Source of the DNA: Bacillus taeanensis
GTDB lineage: Bacteria; Bacillota; Bacilli; Bacillales; UBA6769
Assembly (NCBI RefSeq): GCF_003318295.1
Contig: NZ_QOCW01000022.1
Span: 17,266 to 81,265, forward strand
DNA length: 64,000 nucleotides
Reading direction: 5' to 3'
Below the pieces are notes generated by a model. That model was not told the origin of the DNA, did not search any database, and worked only from the letters and a program-made list of their open reading frames with translations. The translations under genes were made by a program, and so were the position numbers. Shown here one piece after another: positions 37,151-46,381 of this stretch. Each line of letters begins with the position of its first letter. Position 1 is the stretch's first letter.

Positions 37151-39868
37151 ATGAAATTAAAAAAGAAGAAGTTAAACAAGAAATGTGCTTCCATGTTACT
37201 TGCCGCTACAGTAGTGACTAGTGGAACTGCTGCTGGAACTGTTGCGCCTCTAATGCCTAAAGCTGCATCGGCTGCAGAGCTTGTGGCTCCCCCAGGGGCC
37301 CAAATGTGGGAAGGCAAAATGGTTGATGAGAACGGCAACTTGCAGCATGTGCATCCGGAAAGACCTCTGGATCAAAACAATCTGCAAGGACCGATGGAAG
37401 TGCAAGAAGTCACAAAATTAGAAAACGGCGTTAAGCTGAACTTGGGAGAAATGGAAGCTTATATCCGCTTGCTGTCTCCTGACATTTCCAAAGTGTCGGT
37501 CCTGAAAAAAGGCGAGAAAGAGTATACTTCTGTAGGTATCGCAAAAACTGATTGGGATACGGCTGAATTTACAATGACTGAAGATAACGAAAAAATCGTT
37601 TTGGCTTCCGACAGCTTAACTGTACATATTAAGAAGAGTCCGTTCGGAATCAAATATTTGGATAAAGACGGGAACGTTATCAACGAGGACGCGGAGCAGG
37701 GCGTAGGGTACGAGAACGGCAAGCCTTATGTGTTCAAGAAAACCGACAAAACCGAAGATTTTTACGGATTCGGACAGAAAACAACTGGTTTGAACCACCG
37801 CGGTAAAGATATTGCAGTTTGGAACCGCGAGAATCAGCCACAACCGGTTTCAAAATACACTTTCTCCTCTGTTCCGTTTTTTATCGGTTTAAAAGGAACA
37901 AATTCATACGGTATTTTATTTGATAACACATACCGTTCTTACTACGACATGGCAGCTGAAAGTGATGATTACTACTACTTCCACGCTGATGGCGGAAAAC
38001 TGACTTACTATTTCATTAACGGCCCAGAGATTCAAGATGTTGTTGACCGTTATACTGATCTAACCGGTAAGATGCAAATGCCTCCAAAATGGTCAATGGG
38101 ATTCCATCAAGCTGCGTGGGGTTATCATCAGAAAGACCTTGAGGAAGTATCCCAAACTTACCGCGAAAAGAAAATCCCAGCAGACGGTATGTGGTACGAT
38201 ATCGAATGGATGGACGATTATAAAACGTTCTTCTTCGGCGATAAATTCCCTGATCCAGATGGCTTGAACGAAATGCTGGAAGGACAGAATTACCATACGG
38301 TCGCAATTGTCGATCCGGCAATGCGTGTACCAGATCCTGGCCAACCGGAATATCTTCCTTATACGGAAGGGACAGAGAAAGATCTTTGGGCTAAAAATCC
38401 AGACGGAACCCCTTATTTGGGTAAAGTTTGGCCATGGGGTGTTCCATCCAAATCTGTTTTCCCGAACTTCTTAAAGCAAGAAACCCGAGATTGGTGGGCA
38501 GGTTGGCATAAAATGATGTTTGATAAAGGCATTGACGGTATTTGGAACGATATGAATGAACCGGCTAACTTTAGTACGAAAGACTATTGGTCTTTACCGC
38601 TCGATACTGTTTTCGAAACGGATGATGGCGGAAAAATGACGCATGAAGAAGCACACAATATCTACGCTCACCTGGAGAACAAAGCAACAGATCAAGCATT
38701 TAAAACATTGAAACCGAATGAGCGACCGTTTGTTTTAACGCGTGCTTCGTTTACAGGTACTCAGCGTTACGCCACAGCAACCTGGACAGGCGATAACTGG
38801 AGCGAATGGGAAATGCTCAGAATTTCAATTTTCCAAAATGCGAATGTCGGTTTGACAGGTTTCGCGATGGTAGGAAACGACATCGGTGGCTTTGCGAAAA
38901 AACCTCACGAAGGGGTTGTACCTACGCCGGAATTGTTTGCGCGTTGGATTGAGGTAGGCGCTTTCTATCCGTTCTCCCGCGACCATTACAATAATGCCGG
39001 TCAGAGCCCGATGGAGACAGATGCTGGTAATCTTTTAGAGTGGAGCAGACAAGAACCATGGCAGTTTGGCAAGGAAGTCGAGGACATCAGCCGCAAGTAC
39101 ATTTCCTTGCGTTATGAATTGATGCCTTACCTGTACAATACCTTTAAAGAAACGACTGAAAACGGCAAGCTCATCCAGCAGCCGCTCGTGTACCAATTCC
39201 AAGAGGATGAGAACACACATAATATCCAAGATCAATTCATGTTCGGTGATTCGCTTATGATGGCACCGGTAGTTTACGAGGGAGCGACTTCCCGTGACGT
39301 ATACCTTCCGGCAGGAGAGAATTGGGTAGACTACTGGACAGGAGAAGAGTTTAAAGGCGGTCAAACAATTCATAAAGAAGCAGATCTTGCAACTCTTCCA
39401 ATCTATGTAAAGAAAGACTCAATCATTCCACGCCGTGAAGTTCAGCAGTACACAGGTGAAAAACCATTAACAAATCTTGTACTGGATACGTATTTAGATC
39501 AAGAAGCTTCTTACTCCTTCTATGAGGATGACAGTGAAACGGAAGACTACAAAAAAGGCGAATACAATGTTACAAACTTTACAGTCACAAATGAAAATAA
39601 AAAACTTGTAACATTTACACAAGAAAAAGAAGTTCAAAACTATCAAGATTCTCAGTTGGAAGCCTACACGTTAAAGCTTAATCATGTAGAAAAACCGCGC
39701 AAAATTCAAGCTGCATCCAGCAAATATAAAGCAGTAAACAGCGTGGAGGAAGTCAAACAAACAAGTGAAACCTATTTCTATGATGAAGCACAATCGACTC
39801 TTTATGTAAACATTCCAGTATCAGAAGACAAGGAAGTAAAAGTCTTCTTGAATGGAAAGGCCAAATAA
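37151..39868 (+). CDS. Secreted GH31 alpha-glucosidase-type enzyme, paralogue
   Basis: 905 residues. Signal peptide ~1-40 (ASAAE). N-terminal beta-sandwich, GH31 barrel with nucleophile Asp467 in GIWNDMNEPA and acid/base Asp548 in WTGDNWSEWE, conserved NDIGGF and FSRDHY blocks, then C-terminal beta domains. It is collinear with the GH31 at 20.5-23.0 kb, and the last ~140 residues (REVQQYT-EKPLTNLVLDTYL, FYEDD-ETEDYK) are especially close, so the two arose by duplication. The first two thirds of the gene use more G/C than its tail and its neighbours, so either it was imported or the tail was exchanged with the resident copy. Probable role: exo-acting alpha-glucosidase or transglucosidase. Confidence 0.88.
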   Translation: MKLKKKKLNKKCASMLLAATVVTSGTAAGTVAPLMPKAASAAELVAPPGAQMWEGKMVDENGNLQHVHPERPLDQNNLQGPMEVQEVTKLENGVKLNLGEMEAYIRLLSPDISKVSVLKKGEKEYTSVGIAKTDWDTAEFTMTEDNEKIVLASDSLTVHIKKSPFGIKYLDKDGNVINEDAEQGVGYENGKPYVFKKTDKTEDFYGFGQKTTGLNHRGKDIAVWNRENQPQPVSKYTFSSVPFFIGLKGTNSYGILFDNTYRSYYDMAAESDDYYYFHADGGKLTYYFINGPEIQDVVDRYTDLTGKMQMPPKWSMGFHQAAWGYHQKDLEEVSQTYREKKIPADGMWYDIEWMDDYKTFFFGDKFPDPDGLNEMLEGQNYHTVAIVDPAMRVPDPGQPEYLPYTEGTEKDLWAKNPDGTPYLGKVWPWGVPSKSVFPNFLKQETRDWWAGWHKMMFDKGIDGIWNDMNEPANFSTKDYWSLPLDTVFETDDGGKMTHEEAHNIYAHLENKATDQAFKTLKPNERPFVLTRASFTGTQRYATATWTGDNWSEWEMLRISIFQNANVGLTGFAMVGNDIGGFAKKPHEGVVPTPELFARWIEVGAFYPFSRDHYNNAGQSPMETDAGNLLEWSRQEPWQFGKEVEDISRKYISLRYELMPYLYNTFKETTENGKLIQQPLVYQFQEDENTHNIQDQFMFGDSLMMAPVVYEGATSRDVYLPAGENWVDYWTGEEFKGGQTIHKEADLATLPIYVKKDSIIPRREVQQYTGEKPLTNLVLDTYLDQEASYSFYEDDSETEDYKKGEYNVTNFTVTNENKKLVTFTQEKEVQNYQDSQLEAYTLKLNHVEKPRKIQAASSKYKAVNSVEEVKQTSETYFYDEAQSTLYVNIPVSEDKEVKVFLNGKAK

Positions 39869-39956
39869 TAAAGGGAACAGAAAGTGCAAGGTAGGGACAC
39901 TTACAAATAATTTAAAATATGTTTCTTATAGTTTAAAAAAAGTTGATTGATAAGGG

Positions 39957-40020
39957 TCGGCCCCTCTCATATTTATAAAATATATAGTGGTTATATATTA
40001 TGCGAGGGGGCTGATTCTTT
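39957..40020 (+). terminator. Rho-independent terminator after the second GH31 gene
   Basis: GCCCCTCTCATAT pairs with the ATGCGAGGGGGC arm across an AT-rich loop, followed by TGATTCTTTTTT. It separates the GH31 from the GH66 gene. Confidence 0.65.
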
Positions 40021-40065
40021 TTTAGATCAACTTCTTCATGTCAGTCAAATAATAAAGGGGAGCAA

Positions 40066-41847
40066 ATGAACATGAGTAAAAAATTGCTTTTCTTCCTGCT
40101 CATCACAAGTATAATTATCGGCATCATTTTTATCATAACAACTTCTAATGATAAAAAGAAAAGGGAAGATGCCCCAGCTATCCAAAGTTTAATAACCGAT
40201 AAAGCGCAATATTCACCGGAGAACACGGTTTCCTCAACTCTTATACTGAATAAGAAAAGTTCTGAAAAAATCGATGTGAAAGTTCAGTATTGGCATTTAA
40301 ATGAGCTGATAGAAAGTGAATCTTTTTCTGTTACACAAGAAAAACAAGTCGAGTGGAAATGGCAGGCTCCTCCAGCAGACTATAAAGGTTATTTAATGGA
40401 GGTATCCTTGTATATGGATGACCAACAAGTTGATCGCAAAACGATTGGGATTGATGTGTCATCTGATTGGAGTAAGTTTCCAAGGTACGGCTATTTATCT
40501 GATTTTTCAGGTCTTCCAAAGTCAACAATAAATCAAGTGATCGAAAAGTTGAATCGTTATCATGTCAATGGTTTGCAGTTTTATGACTGGCATTTTCAGC
40601 ATCATCAACCATTAAAAATGAATGGTGATCTCCCTGTTTCATCTTGGTTGGATATTGCGAATCGTCCAATCAGCCTTGAAACCATTCAACAATACATTGA
40701 TCATGCCCATGAAAAAAATATGAAAGCAATGGCTTATAATTTGTTGTACGGTGCCTTTAAAGAGGCTGAAAAAGACGGAGTAAAAGAAGAGTGGCGTCTT
40801 TTTAAAGACCAACAGATGGACAAGCACGATTATCATCCACTTCCTAAGGATTGGCAGAGTGATATTTTCTTAGTTAACCCGGGGAATGAAGAGTGGCAGC
40901 AGTATCTATTTGATCAGCAGAACAATGTGTTTCAGCATCTTAACTTTGATGGTTGGCATATTGATCAGTTAGGTGATCGCGGCCGTGTATTTAACGCAGC
41001 TGGGGAAGAGGTTCATCTTCCAGAAACGTTTGAACCTTTTTTAAAATCAGCAAAGAAGCATATGAATCAGGAATTAGTCATGAATGCTGTAAACCAATAT
41101 GGACAATGGAATATTGCGCAGTCGCCGGTTGAATTTCTTTATACGGAAGTATGGTCACCATATGACACGTATGGAGATTTGAAAAAGATTATTGATGAAA
41201 ATGAGGAGTTTAGTCATGGAAAGTATAATACCGTGTTAGCGGCTTATATGAATTATGATCTCTCCAATCAAAAAGGTGTGTTTAATGAGCCAGGGATTTT
41301 GTTAACGGATGCGGTTATTTTTGCTGCCGGCGGTGCCCATATAGAACTTGGAGAACACCTGCTTTCAAAGGAATATTTTCCGCACAACAACTTAACCGTC
41401 TCTCCATCATTACAAGAAAAACTTAAAACGTATTATGACTTTCTTGTTGCCTATGAAAATGTCCTTCGTGATGAAGTAGTCCCAAGTGAGACGAAGCTTT
41501 CTACGGAAAATTGGGTGCATCTTCGTGAAAATCCTGAAAAAGGAACGCTGTGGACGTTTTCTAAAAAGAAAGGAAAACGAGAAATCTTCCATCTTATTAA
41601 TTTATTTGATGCCTCGACACTAGAGTGGAGAGATACAGATGGACAGCAAAAAGAACCGAATGTAAGAAAAGAGCTGCAGTTATCATTTCAAACTGATCGT
41701 ATAGTTGATAAGATTTGGTTTGCTTCTCCCGATGTAAAGGATGGGGTCTCCATTCCCTTAACCTTTAATCAAGAAAATGAAAAGGTGACATTCGAAGTTC
41801 CATCTTTAAAATATTGGGATATGGTTGTTGTAGAATATAAAAATTAA
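40066..41847 (+). CDS. GH66 dextranase-type enzyme
   Basis: 593 residues. N-terminal hydrophobic segment (residues ~7-27) without a clear cleavage motif, so secreted or membrane-anchored. An Ig-like beta domain (~40-140) precedes the GH66 barrel: RYGYLSDFSG, VNGLQFYDWHFQHHQP, nucleophile Asp300 (DGWHIDQLGDRG) and acid/base Glu361 (EFLYTEVWSPYD); a C-terminal beta domain ends the protein. GH66 contains endo-dextranases and cycloisomaltooligosaccharide glucanotransferases. The ~90-residue CBM35 insert typical of the latter is not apparent, which favours a dextranase. This gene fixes the likely substrate of the locus as alpha-1,6-glucan. Start follows AAGGGGAG. Confidence 0.87.
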   Translation: MNMSKKLLFFLLITSIIIGIIFIITTSNDKKKREDAPAIQSLITDKAQYSPENTVSSTLILNKKSSEKIDVKVQYWHLNELIESESFSVTQEKQVEWKWQAPPADYKGYLMEVSLYMDDQQVDRKTIGIDVSSDWSKFPRYGYLSDFSGLPKSTINQVIEKLNRYHVNGLQFYDWHFQHHQPLKMNGDLPVSSWLDIANRPISLETIQQYIDHAHEKNMKAMAYNLLYGAFKEAEKDGVKEEWRLFKDQQMDKHDYHPLPKDWQSDIFLVNPGNEEWQQYLFDQQNNVFQHLNFDGWHIDQLGDRGRVFNAAGEEVHLPETFEPFLKSAKKHMNQELVMNAVNQYGQWNIAQSPVEFLYTEVWSPYDTYGDLKKIIDENEEFSHGKYNTVLAAYMNYDLSNQKGVFNEPGILLTDAVIFAAGGAHIELGEHLLSKEYFPHNNLTVSPSLQEKLKTYYDFLVAYENVLRDEVVPSETKLSTENWVHLRENPEKGTLWTFSKKKGKREIFHLINLFDASTLEWRDTDGQQKEPNVRKELQLSFQTDRIVDKIWFASPDVKDGVSIPLTFNQENEKVTFEVPSLKYWDMVVVEYKN

Positions 41848-41933
41848 ATGTTAACCATCACTAAAAAGTGAAGAAATCATGAAACAATAATAAAGAATCC
41901 AATCTATCAAACGATATAACTGGAGGGATTATT

Positions 41934-42803
41934 TTGAAGAAGGTAAACAAAGTTTCTGCAAGTCTTATTACAGCATCCTTGTTGGCTATCCCATTTATAC
42001 AATCTGCAGATACTGCACTAGCTGATAATATGAAACATCAGCAGGTTCAAAAAGGGAATCATATAACAAATACTCACAAAGAGATGAAATCTCCATTTAC
42101 CATAAATGAATCAGCATGGGATAGAAGTTCACTAGTATTTAGCGAAGAAAATATAAATTCTGACGGTATTTTTTCCATCGTAAAAAATGGTGAGGATTCT
42201 CAAGCAATGCAGGGAGAAGTCATCTATGAAGTTTTCTGGGCGGAAAAGGGAAATCCAAAAGAGGGTGAGATTGTCGATACAGGAGTGATCGAAGAATTAA
42301 TGCCTGGTGAAACGCAGGTACTCACTTATACACCAGAACAGCTTAAGTCTGGAAATTATATGTTTAAAGCTTACCAGCGTCCAAATCATCCCGGAAAAGG
42401 AGAACTGTGGAGCGAGTCCATAACGGTTAAAGAAACAACTGACTCAAACGAATCTATTATACCTGAACGTCCGCTCGACCAATTTTTTAATTCGAATGTA
42501 ACAGAAGGGACGGCAACATTTACGGTTCCTGATGGGATGGATCCAGTCGAGATGAGCTTTACAAGCTATGTTTATCCAGATGGAGTAGTTCCTGGAGAAG
42601 ACGGAAAACCATATGAGGGGCAGACGGCCTATGATAATATCACAAAAGTTTATGAACCGGGAACACATACTATTAACGTTGATTTACCGGAGAATGGATA
42701 TTTCCAGACAGATCTATATTTAGGAGCTGAAATTGAAAATTTGACAGAGGATGGACATCCAATCGAAAAGATCATTGATGCAGATTATGGTTTTAACAAC
42801 TAG
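41934..42803 (+). CDS. Secreted protein with TapA/YqxM-like domain
   Basis: 289 residues with a Sec signal peptide (~1-30, TALADN). The segment IYEVFWAEKGNPKEGEIVDT then GNYMFKAYQRPNHPGKGELW (~residues 95-160) resembles the TapA/YqxM domain found in biofilm amyloid-assembly proteins of Bacillus; assignment is from memory and tentative. The second half (~185-289) is a separate beta-rich region (ATFTVPDGMDPVEMSFTSYV) of unknown type. It follows the GH66 gene by 86 bases in the same direction with its own GGAGG site and is probably cotranscribed. A link between matrix and glucan degradation is possible but not shown. Confidence 0.55.
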   Translation: MKKVNKVSASLITASLLAIPFIQSADTALADNMKHQQVQKGNHITNTHKEMKSPFTINESAWDRSSLVFSEENINSDGIFSIVKNGEDSQAMQGEVIYEVFWAEKGNPKEGEIVDTGVIEELMPGETQVLTYTPEQLKSGNYMFKAYQRPNHPGKGELWSESITVKETTDSNESIIPERPLDQFFNSNVTEGTATFTVPDGMDPVEMSFTSYVYPDGVVPGEDGKPYEGQTAYDNITKVYEPGTHTINVDLPENGYFQTDLYLGAEIENLTEDGHPIEKIIDADYGFNN

Positions 42804-42825
42804 CTAGAGGCCTTATTTACAAAAA

Positions 42826-42878
42826 TCCCCCACTTCATAATAATCCGTAAAGGTATGAAGTGGGGGTTTATATTTTTT
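42826..42878. terminator. Bidirectional terminator
   Basis: AATCCCCCACTTCAT pairs with ATGAAGTGGGGGTTT, followed by ATATTTTTT. It lies between convergent genes and would serve both. Confidence 0.8.
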
Positions 42879-42922
42879 AAGCAAAACCTTCTTCCTGTTA
42901 CATTATACTGCTTCTCAAAGTT

Positions 42923-45679
42923 TTAGTTCTTCTCCAACCAAACTTTGTCGATGTGCAGCCAGGCGTTTGGACTGCCTTCTGCATATACTCCGATTTTAAC
43001 CACTTCGTCTTGTGTAAGGCTGATGTTATCAATGGTCACCTCAGTCCAATTCGAATGATCGGGGAAGAGGATATTTTTATATTTCTGACCGCCTTTATTA
43101 ATATATAGACCAGCAGTATCAAAAGAACCGCTGCGGCGAACCTTAGCTTTAAGCGTATATGTTCCTGTTTGTAATGATTCATATCGGAACAAATTTGAAG
43201 TGAATGTTGATGAACTTGTAATATTGGCATAAGCGTTGTTGTTTTCATTATTGATTTTGATCAAAGCCATATCAGATCTTGTCCATCCCCGGAAATCATC
43301 CTGAAAGTTGGCATTTTGCAACGATACTCTAGTAACTTTTACATCATCTACCTGAAGAGATGTTCCTCCTGGGGAATCTACATAGAATCCAACATCTATT
43401 TTACCATTGGTCACAGTGACTTTAGCGGATACATTTTGATATTCCGAAGTGCCTGGTATATTTACGTAAACATCGGAACCACCGTGCTGAGTTACTTCCA
43501 TTCTAGCCGTAGTAGGTCGAGTACCTTGCCGTTTCACTTTAGCTGTAACATAATAAGTTCCGTCGTCTAAACCGGTTATGGTTTGATGTAAACTTTGCTT
43601 GTAAGCTGAAGAAGAGTAGAAAAACAGTTTGTTCTTTCCGCTGTTCACATCATTGGAATCCACGCCATACGCAGCTGTTTGACCGCTTGGATGCCATGGT
43701 GTCCAGCCGCTTATATCGCCGGTTTCAAAACCATAGTTTTGGACTAAATTTCCCCAATGAGGTGTAAACTCAATATAATCGAGATTGAATGCACCTGTGT
43801 CAGAAGGAGCACGTTCAATTGTAATCAAGTTTAATCCTTTGTTTAATTTTAATTCAACATGTTTATTTCCCCAAGAACTCCAACTTGATGTGGCCGGTAG
43901 GACAATGGATGTATTTTCTGTAATCGTTTTATTGTATCCATCTTTCACATAAACGGTTGTAGAACTTTCTCCGCCTGTTCCATTGGCATATTTGAAGTTG
44001 AACCAATAAGATCCGTCTTCTGGAGCTTCGACAGCAAACATGATTTTTGGTCCCGCATTATTAGTTATTGAAGAAGCTTCAAATTTATCAACAAAACCAA
44101 AACCTGAATATCCAGCATGGTTATTATTAAAATTCGTTCCAATCCAAGATGCCGCTTCTGCTTCATATTTTCTGCTGTTGCGAGGTATGACTTTCAGTAA
44201 TTTAACATCGTGCGGCTCTATATTGGCAGAGTAATTTTTCATGTATCCTAGATCTTGGTGTGCCCATAGATCACGCACTTCAGCTTCTCCGGTTAATCCT
44301 AATTCACTGATGAAATCAATACTTTTAATTGCGTTTTGATCAGAGCGGTTAAATAAACCGACAATCCATTCACCGTTTGGAAGTTGACCGACCCAGCGTT
44401 CAGTATCACGGCTTGTTCCTTCCTCATATCCTTCACCAGGATAAAAAGGATTAGCATTCTTGTAAATGGGCTTTGCTACAAGACCAAGTTTATTTAATTC
44501 AATAACTTCAGAATTTTGATAAAAACGTTCATTGTTTGATCCTGTATTGTTAATCGTGTCATATTGGTCAGCAATGGCTATAGGAGACCCTCCCAATGTG
44601 TATAGAGAGATTGTTGATCTTCTTTCATTATCATTTATAGATGCTGATCCATACCTGTTCATCCTGATGAAGTCAGCATCGAGGATCATTTGACCGCGTC
44701 CTCCAACATCAGAGAAACCTGTTAGGCCTTGGAACGGATTTTTCCATTGAGACCATGCATCTTGCCATGTTTGACTGCGTCCGCTAACATGATCCCAACC
44801 TCCATTAAACACATCTTCGTCAATGCGAACCATATCGCCATACTTTAATTCTACTTCTGCATGATTCTGCAAGTACGGCATAACAAGGCTAACGGTTAAA
44901 TCTTCACCTGCAGCTTCGTGAATCCAGCGGAGAGCCGTTTCATATTCATCCCAATGAGCATTCCCAACTTTTTTATTTAAACCGCCATCCCAGCCTGTTT
45001 GATACCATGACAAGAAATCAATTCTTAGAAAGTCAGCGCCGGCATCTTTAAAGTACTGAACATATCCTTTAATATAATCTTCAGCGCCAGGTTTATTAAC
45101 ATCCACCCAATAAAGTGAATTTTCTCCTTGATCCGTTACAAATCGATCCCCCGGAAGCGTCACGCCATTCCAGTCTGTTGTGGTTGTTTCTGTGTTGACA
45201 ATATCCCTAACTTTTAGGTTCGGATGATTAATGACAGTTTTGGAGCTGTCATTTACGGCTGCTGGAGTGACCCAAAGTGGATTGTAATAAATTCCGTATT
45301 TCAGTCCTTTTCCTTTCACATAGTCTCCCCATTCTTTCCATGTATACTGCCACTTATCATTATGTTTCAATACATAACCGTTCGGTGTTGTCTGAGTTGC
45401 TCCTTCAATCCACCCATCCAAACTAACCATGTCATATCCATAAGGAAGAAATTCTTCTGCAATCCAATCCACATTATTCTTCCATCGGTCTTCTGGAATA
45501 GCAACATTTGTTGAGTAAGGATTTTCATACGCCATCCAATACATGGGTCCAGATCCTTGGCGGGTATATTTACTATCACGAGCCAAAGCGGGGCCTGCAG
45601 AATAAATAATAACCACAGAAAAACAAATACAAATGAATAAAAGTTTGTAGAAAGCATTACTTTTTATTTGACGTAACAT
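42923..45679 (-). CDS. Secreted GH27 isomalto-dextranase-like enzyme with CBMs
   Basis: 918 residues. Signal peptide ~1-33. GH27 barrel from ~35 (TRQGSGPMYWMAYENPY) with nucleophile Asp221 (LRIDFLSWYQ) and acid/base Asp289 in RIDED, beta domain to ~495; then a CBM35-like module (~503-640, YEAEAASWIG), a CBM4/9-like module (~645-780) and a terminal beta module (~788-918), the same order as after the GH27 half of the fusion enzyme, of which this is a paralogue without the inserted CBMs and the GH31 half. GH27 includes alpha-galactosidases and isomalto-dextranase; the local context favours the latter, releasing isomaltose from dextran. Firm start (AGGAGGG before ATG). Confidence 0.85.
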   Translation of the reverse strand: MLRQIKSNAFYKLLFICICFSVVIIYSAGPALARDSKYTRQGSGPMYWMAYENPYSTNVAIPEDRWKNNVDWIAEEFLPYGYDMVSLDGWIEGATQTTPNGYVLKHNDKWQYTWKEWGDYVKGKGLKYGIYYNPLWVTPAAVNDSSKTVINHPNLKVRDIVNTETTTTDWNGVTLPGDRFVTDQGENSLYWVDVNKPGAEDYIKGYVQYFKDAGADFLRIDFLSWYQTGWDGGLNKKVGNAHWDEYETALRWIHEAAGEDLTVSLVMPYLQNHAEVELKYGDMVRIDEDVFNGGWDHVSGRSQTWQDAWSQWKNPFQGLTGFSDVGGRGQMILDADFIRMNRYGSASINDNERRSTISLYTLGGSPIAIADQYDTINNTGSNNERFYQNSEVIELNKLGLVAKPIYKNANPFYPGEGYEEGTSRDTERWVGQLPNGEWIVGLFNRSDQNAIKSIDFISELGLTGEAEVRDLWAHQDLGYMKNYSANIEPHDVKLLKVIPRNSRKYEAEAASWIGTNFNNNHAGYSGFGFVDKFEASSITNNAGPKIMFAVEAPEDGSYWFNFKYANGTGGESSTTVYVKDGYNKTITENTSIVLPATSSWSSWGNKHVELKLNKGLNLITIERAPSDTGAFNLDYIEFTPHWGNLVQNYGFETGDISGWTPWHPSGQTAAYGVDSNDVNSGKNKLFFYSSSAYKQSLHQTITGLDDGTYYVTAKVKRQGTRPTTARMEVTQHGGSDVYVNIPGTSEYQNVSAKVTVTNGKIDVGFYVDSPGGTSLQVDDVKVTRVSLQNANFQDDFRGWTRSDMALIKINNENNNAYANITSSSTFTSNLFRYESLQTGTYTLKAKVRRSGSFDTAGLYINKGGQKYKNILFPDHSNWTEVTIDNISLTQDEVVKIGVYAEGSPNAWLHIDKVWLEKN

Positions 45680-45967
45680 AATGTTCCCTCCTAATAAAAT
45701 TTATTAATTTCAGAACAGAGACTTTTGGGAGTAGAGGTAACAACCAGCCGATTTGTATCACATTCTGTTAATGACAAAGTTATCCACTATGTAAGCTTGA
45801 TCATTTTATAATAACTAAAGATTCTTTTAAGCGCTTTTATTTTATTGGGAGGGATGTGATAGGATATTTATTGAATATAGCTGCCGCGCTCCAAAAATTG
45901 CATGTTCAAAAAGTATAGATTTGTCACGCCTCCTTTCAAGAAAATGATGCTTTCTTTACTTTTTTTC

Positions 45968-46015
45968 TTCATTGAATGAACTAAGGATACAAGTTATTAG
46001 CAGTAAGCGCTTTCA
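45968..46015. promoter_or_regulatory. Palindromic operator and cre-like site upstream of GH27
   Basis: TTCATTGAATGAA (45968-45980) is a perfect palindrome shared with the fusion-gene promoter. TGAAAGCGCTTACT on the minus strand (46002-46015) fits the CcpA cre consensus except for the last base. Together they suggest substrate-specific repression plus glucose repression of the GH27 gene, although they lie ~290-335 bases before its start codon. Confidence 0.5.
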
Positions 46016-46160
46016 TTTGGTTTGATAAAGAAGTAGGGTTAGCTAAGGTGACTGGTCGTAATCATGTGTTAAGGAAGGTTTATCGTCTATTATTACTTTT
46101 ACGAAATGGAGAGTTTGCTGCATTCCTGTTCAAGAAAATTACGCTTTTTTCATCACTTTA

Positions 46161-46173
46161 TTCGCTGAGTGAA
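46161..46173. promoter_or_regulatory. Degenerate copy of the palindrome
   Basis: TTCGCTGAGTGAA differs at two positions from TTCATTGAATGAA and has a similar preceding sequence (TTCAAGAAAATTACGC). It may be an auxiliary operator, about 190 bases from the main site, or a decayed duplicate. Confidence 0.35.
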
Positions 46174-46342
46174 TTAATTAAACGGAAATTCTGCCAATTA
46201 CATTTATAGTAGCAGAAACATATTATTTTATCAATCTATTTTTACCAATTAATTCATAAAATTAAACGGTGAAATTTCGGCTGTGGTAATGATCTTATTC
46301 TATGTTTTCCCTATAATTATTTAAAGGTAATGATTGTAAAAC

Positions 46343-46381
46343 AACAAACAGTCCCCGTTTAAATAACAGGGACTGTTTGTT
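46343..46381 (-). terminator. Strong hairpin, probable terminator
   Basis: AACAAACAGTCCC pairs perfectly with GGGACTGTTTGTT across a 13-base loop. On the minus strand it ends GTTTGTTGTTTTAC, so it could end the transcript of the small biotinyl/lipoyl-fold gene. Confidence 0.5.

Noticed and set aside
40066..41847. GH66 as a cycloisomaltooligosaccharide glucanotransferase
   Set aside because: No extra ~90-residue CBM35-like insert is apparent in the barrel, so a dextranase is the simpler call; not excluded by sequence alone.
42923..45679. GH27 enzyme as an ordinary alpha-galactosidase
   Set aside because: The active-site segments (LRIDFLSWY, RIDED) and the association with GH66 and GH31 favour the isomalto-dextranase-like branch; an activity test would be decisive.
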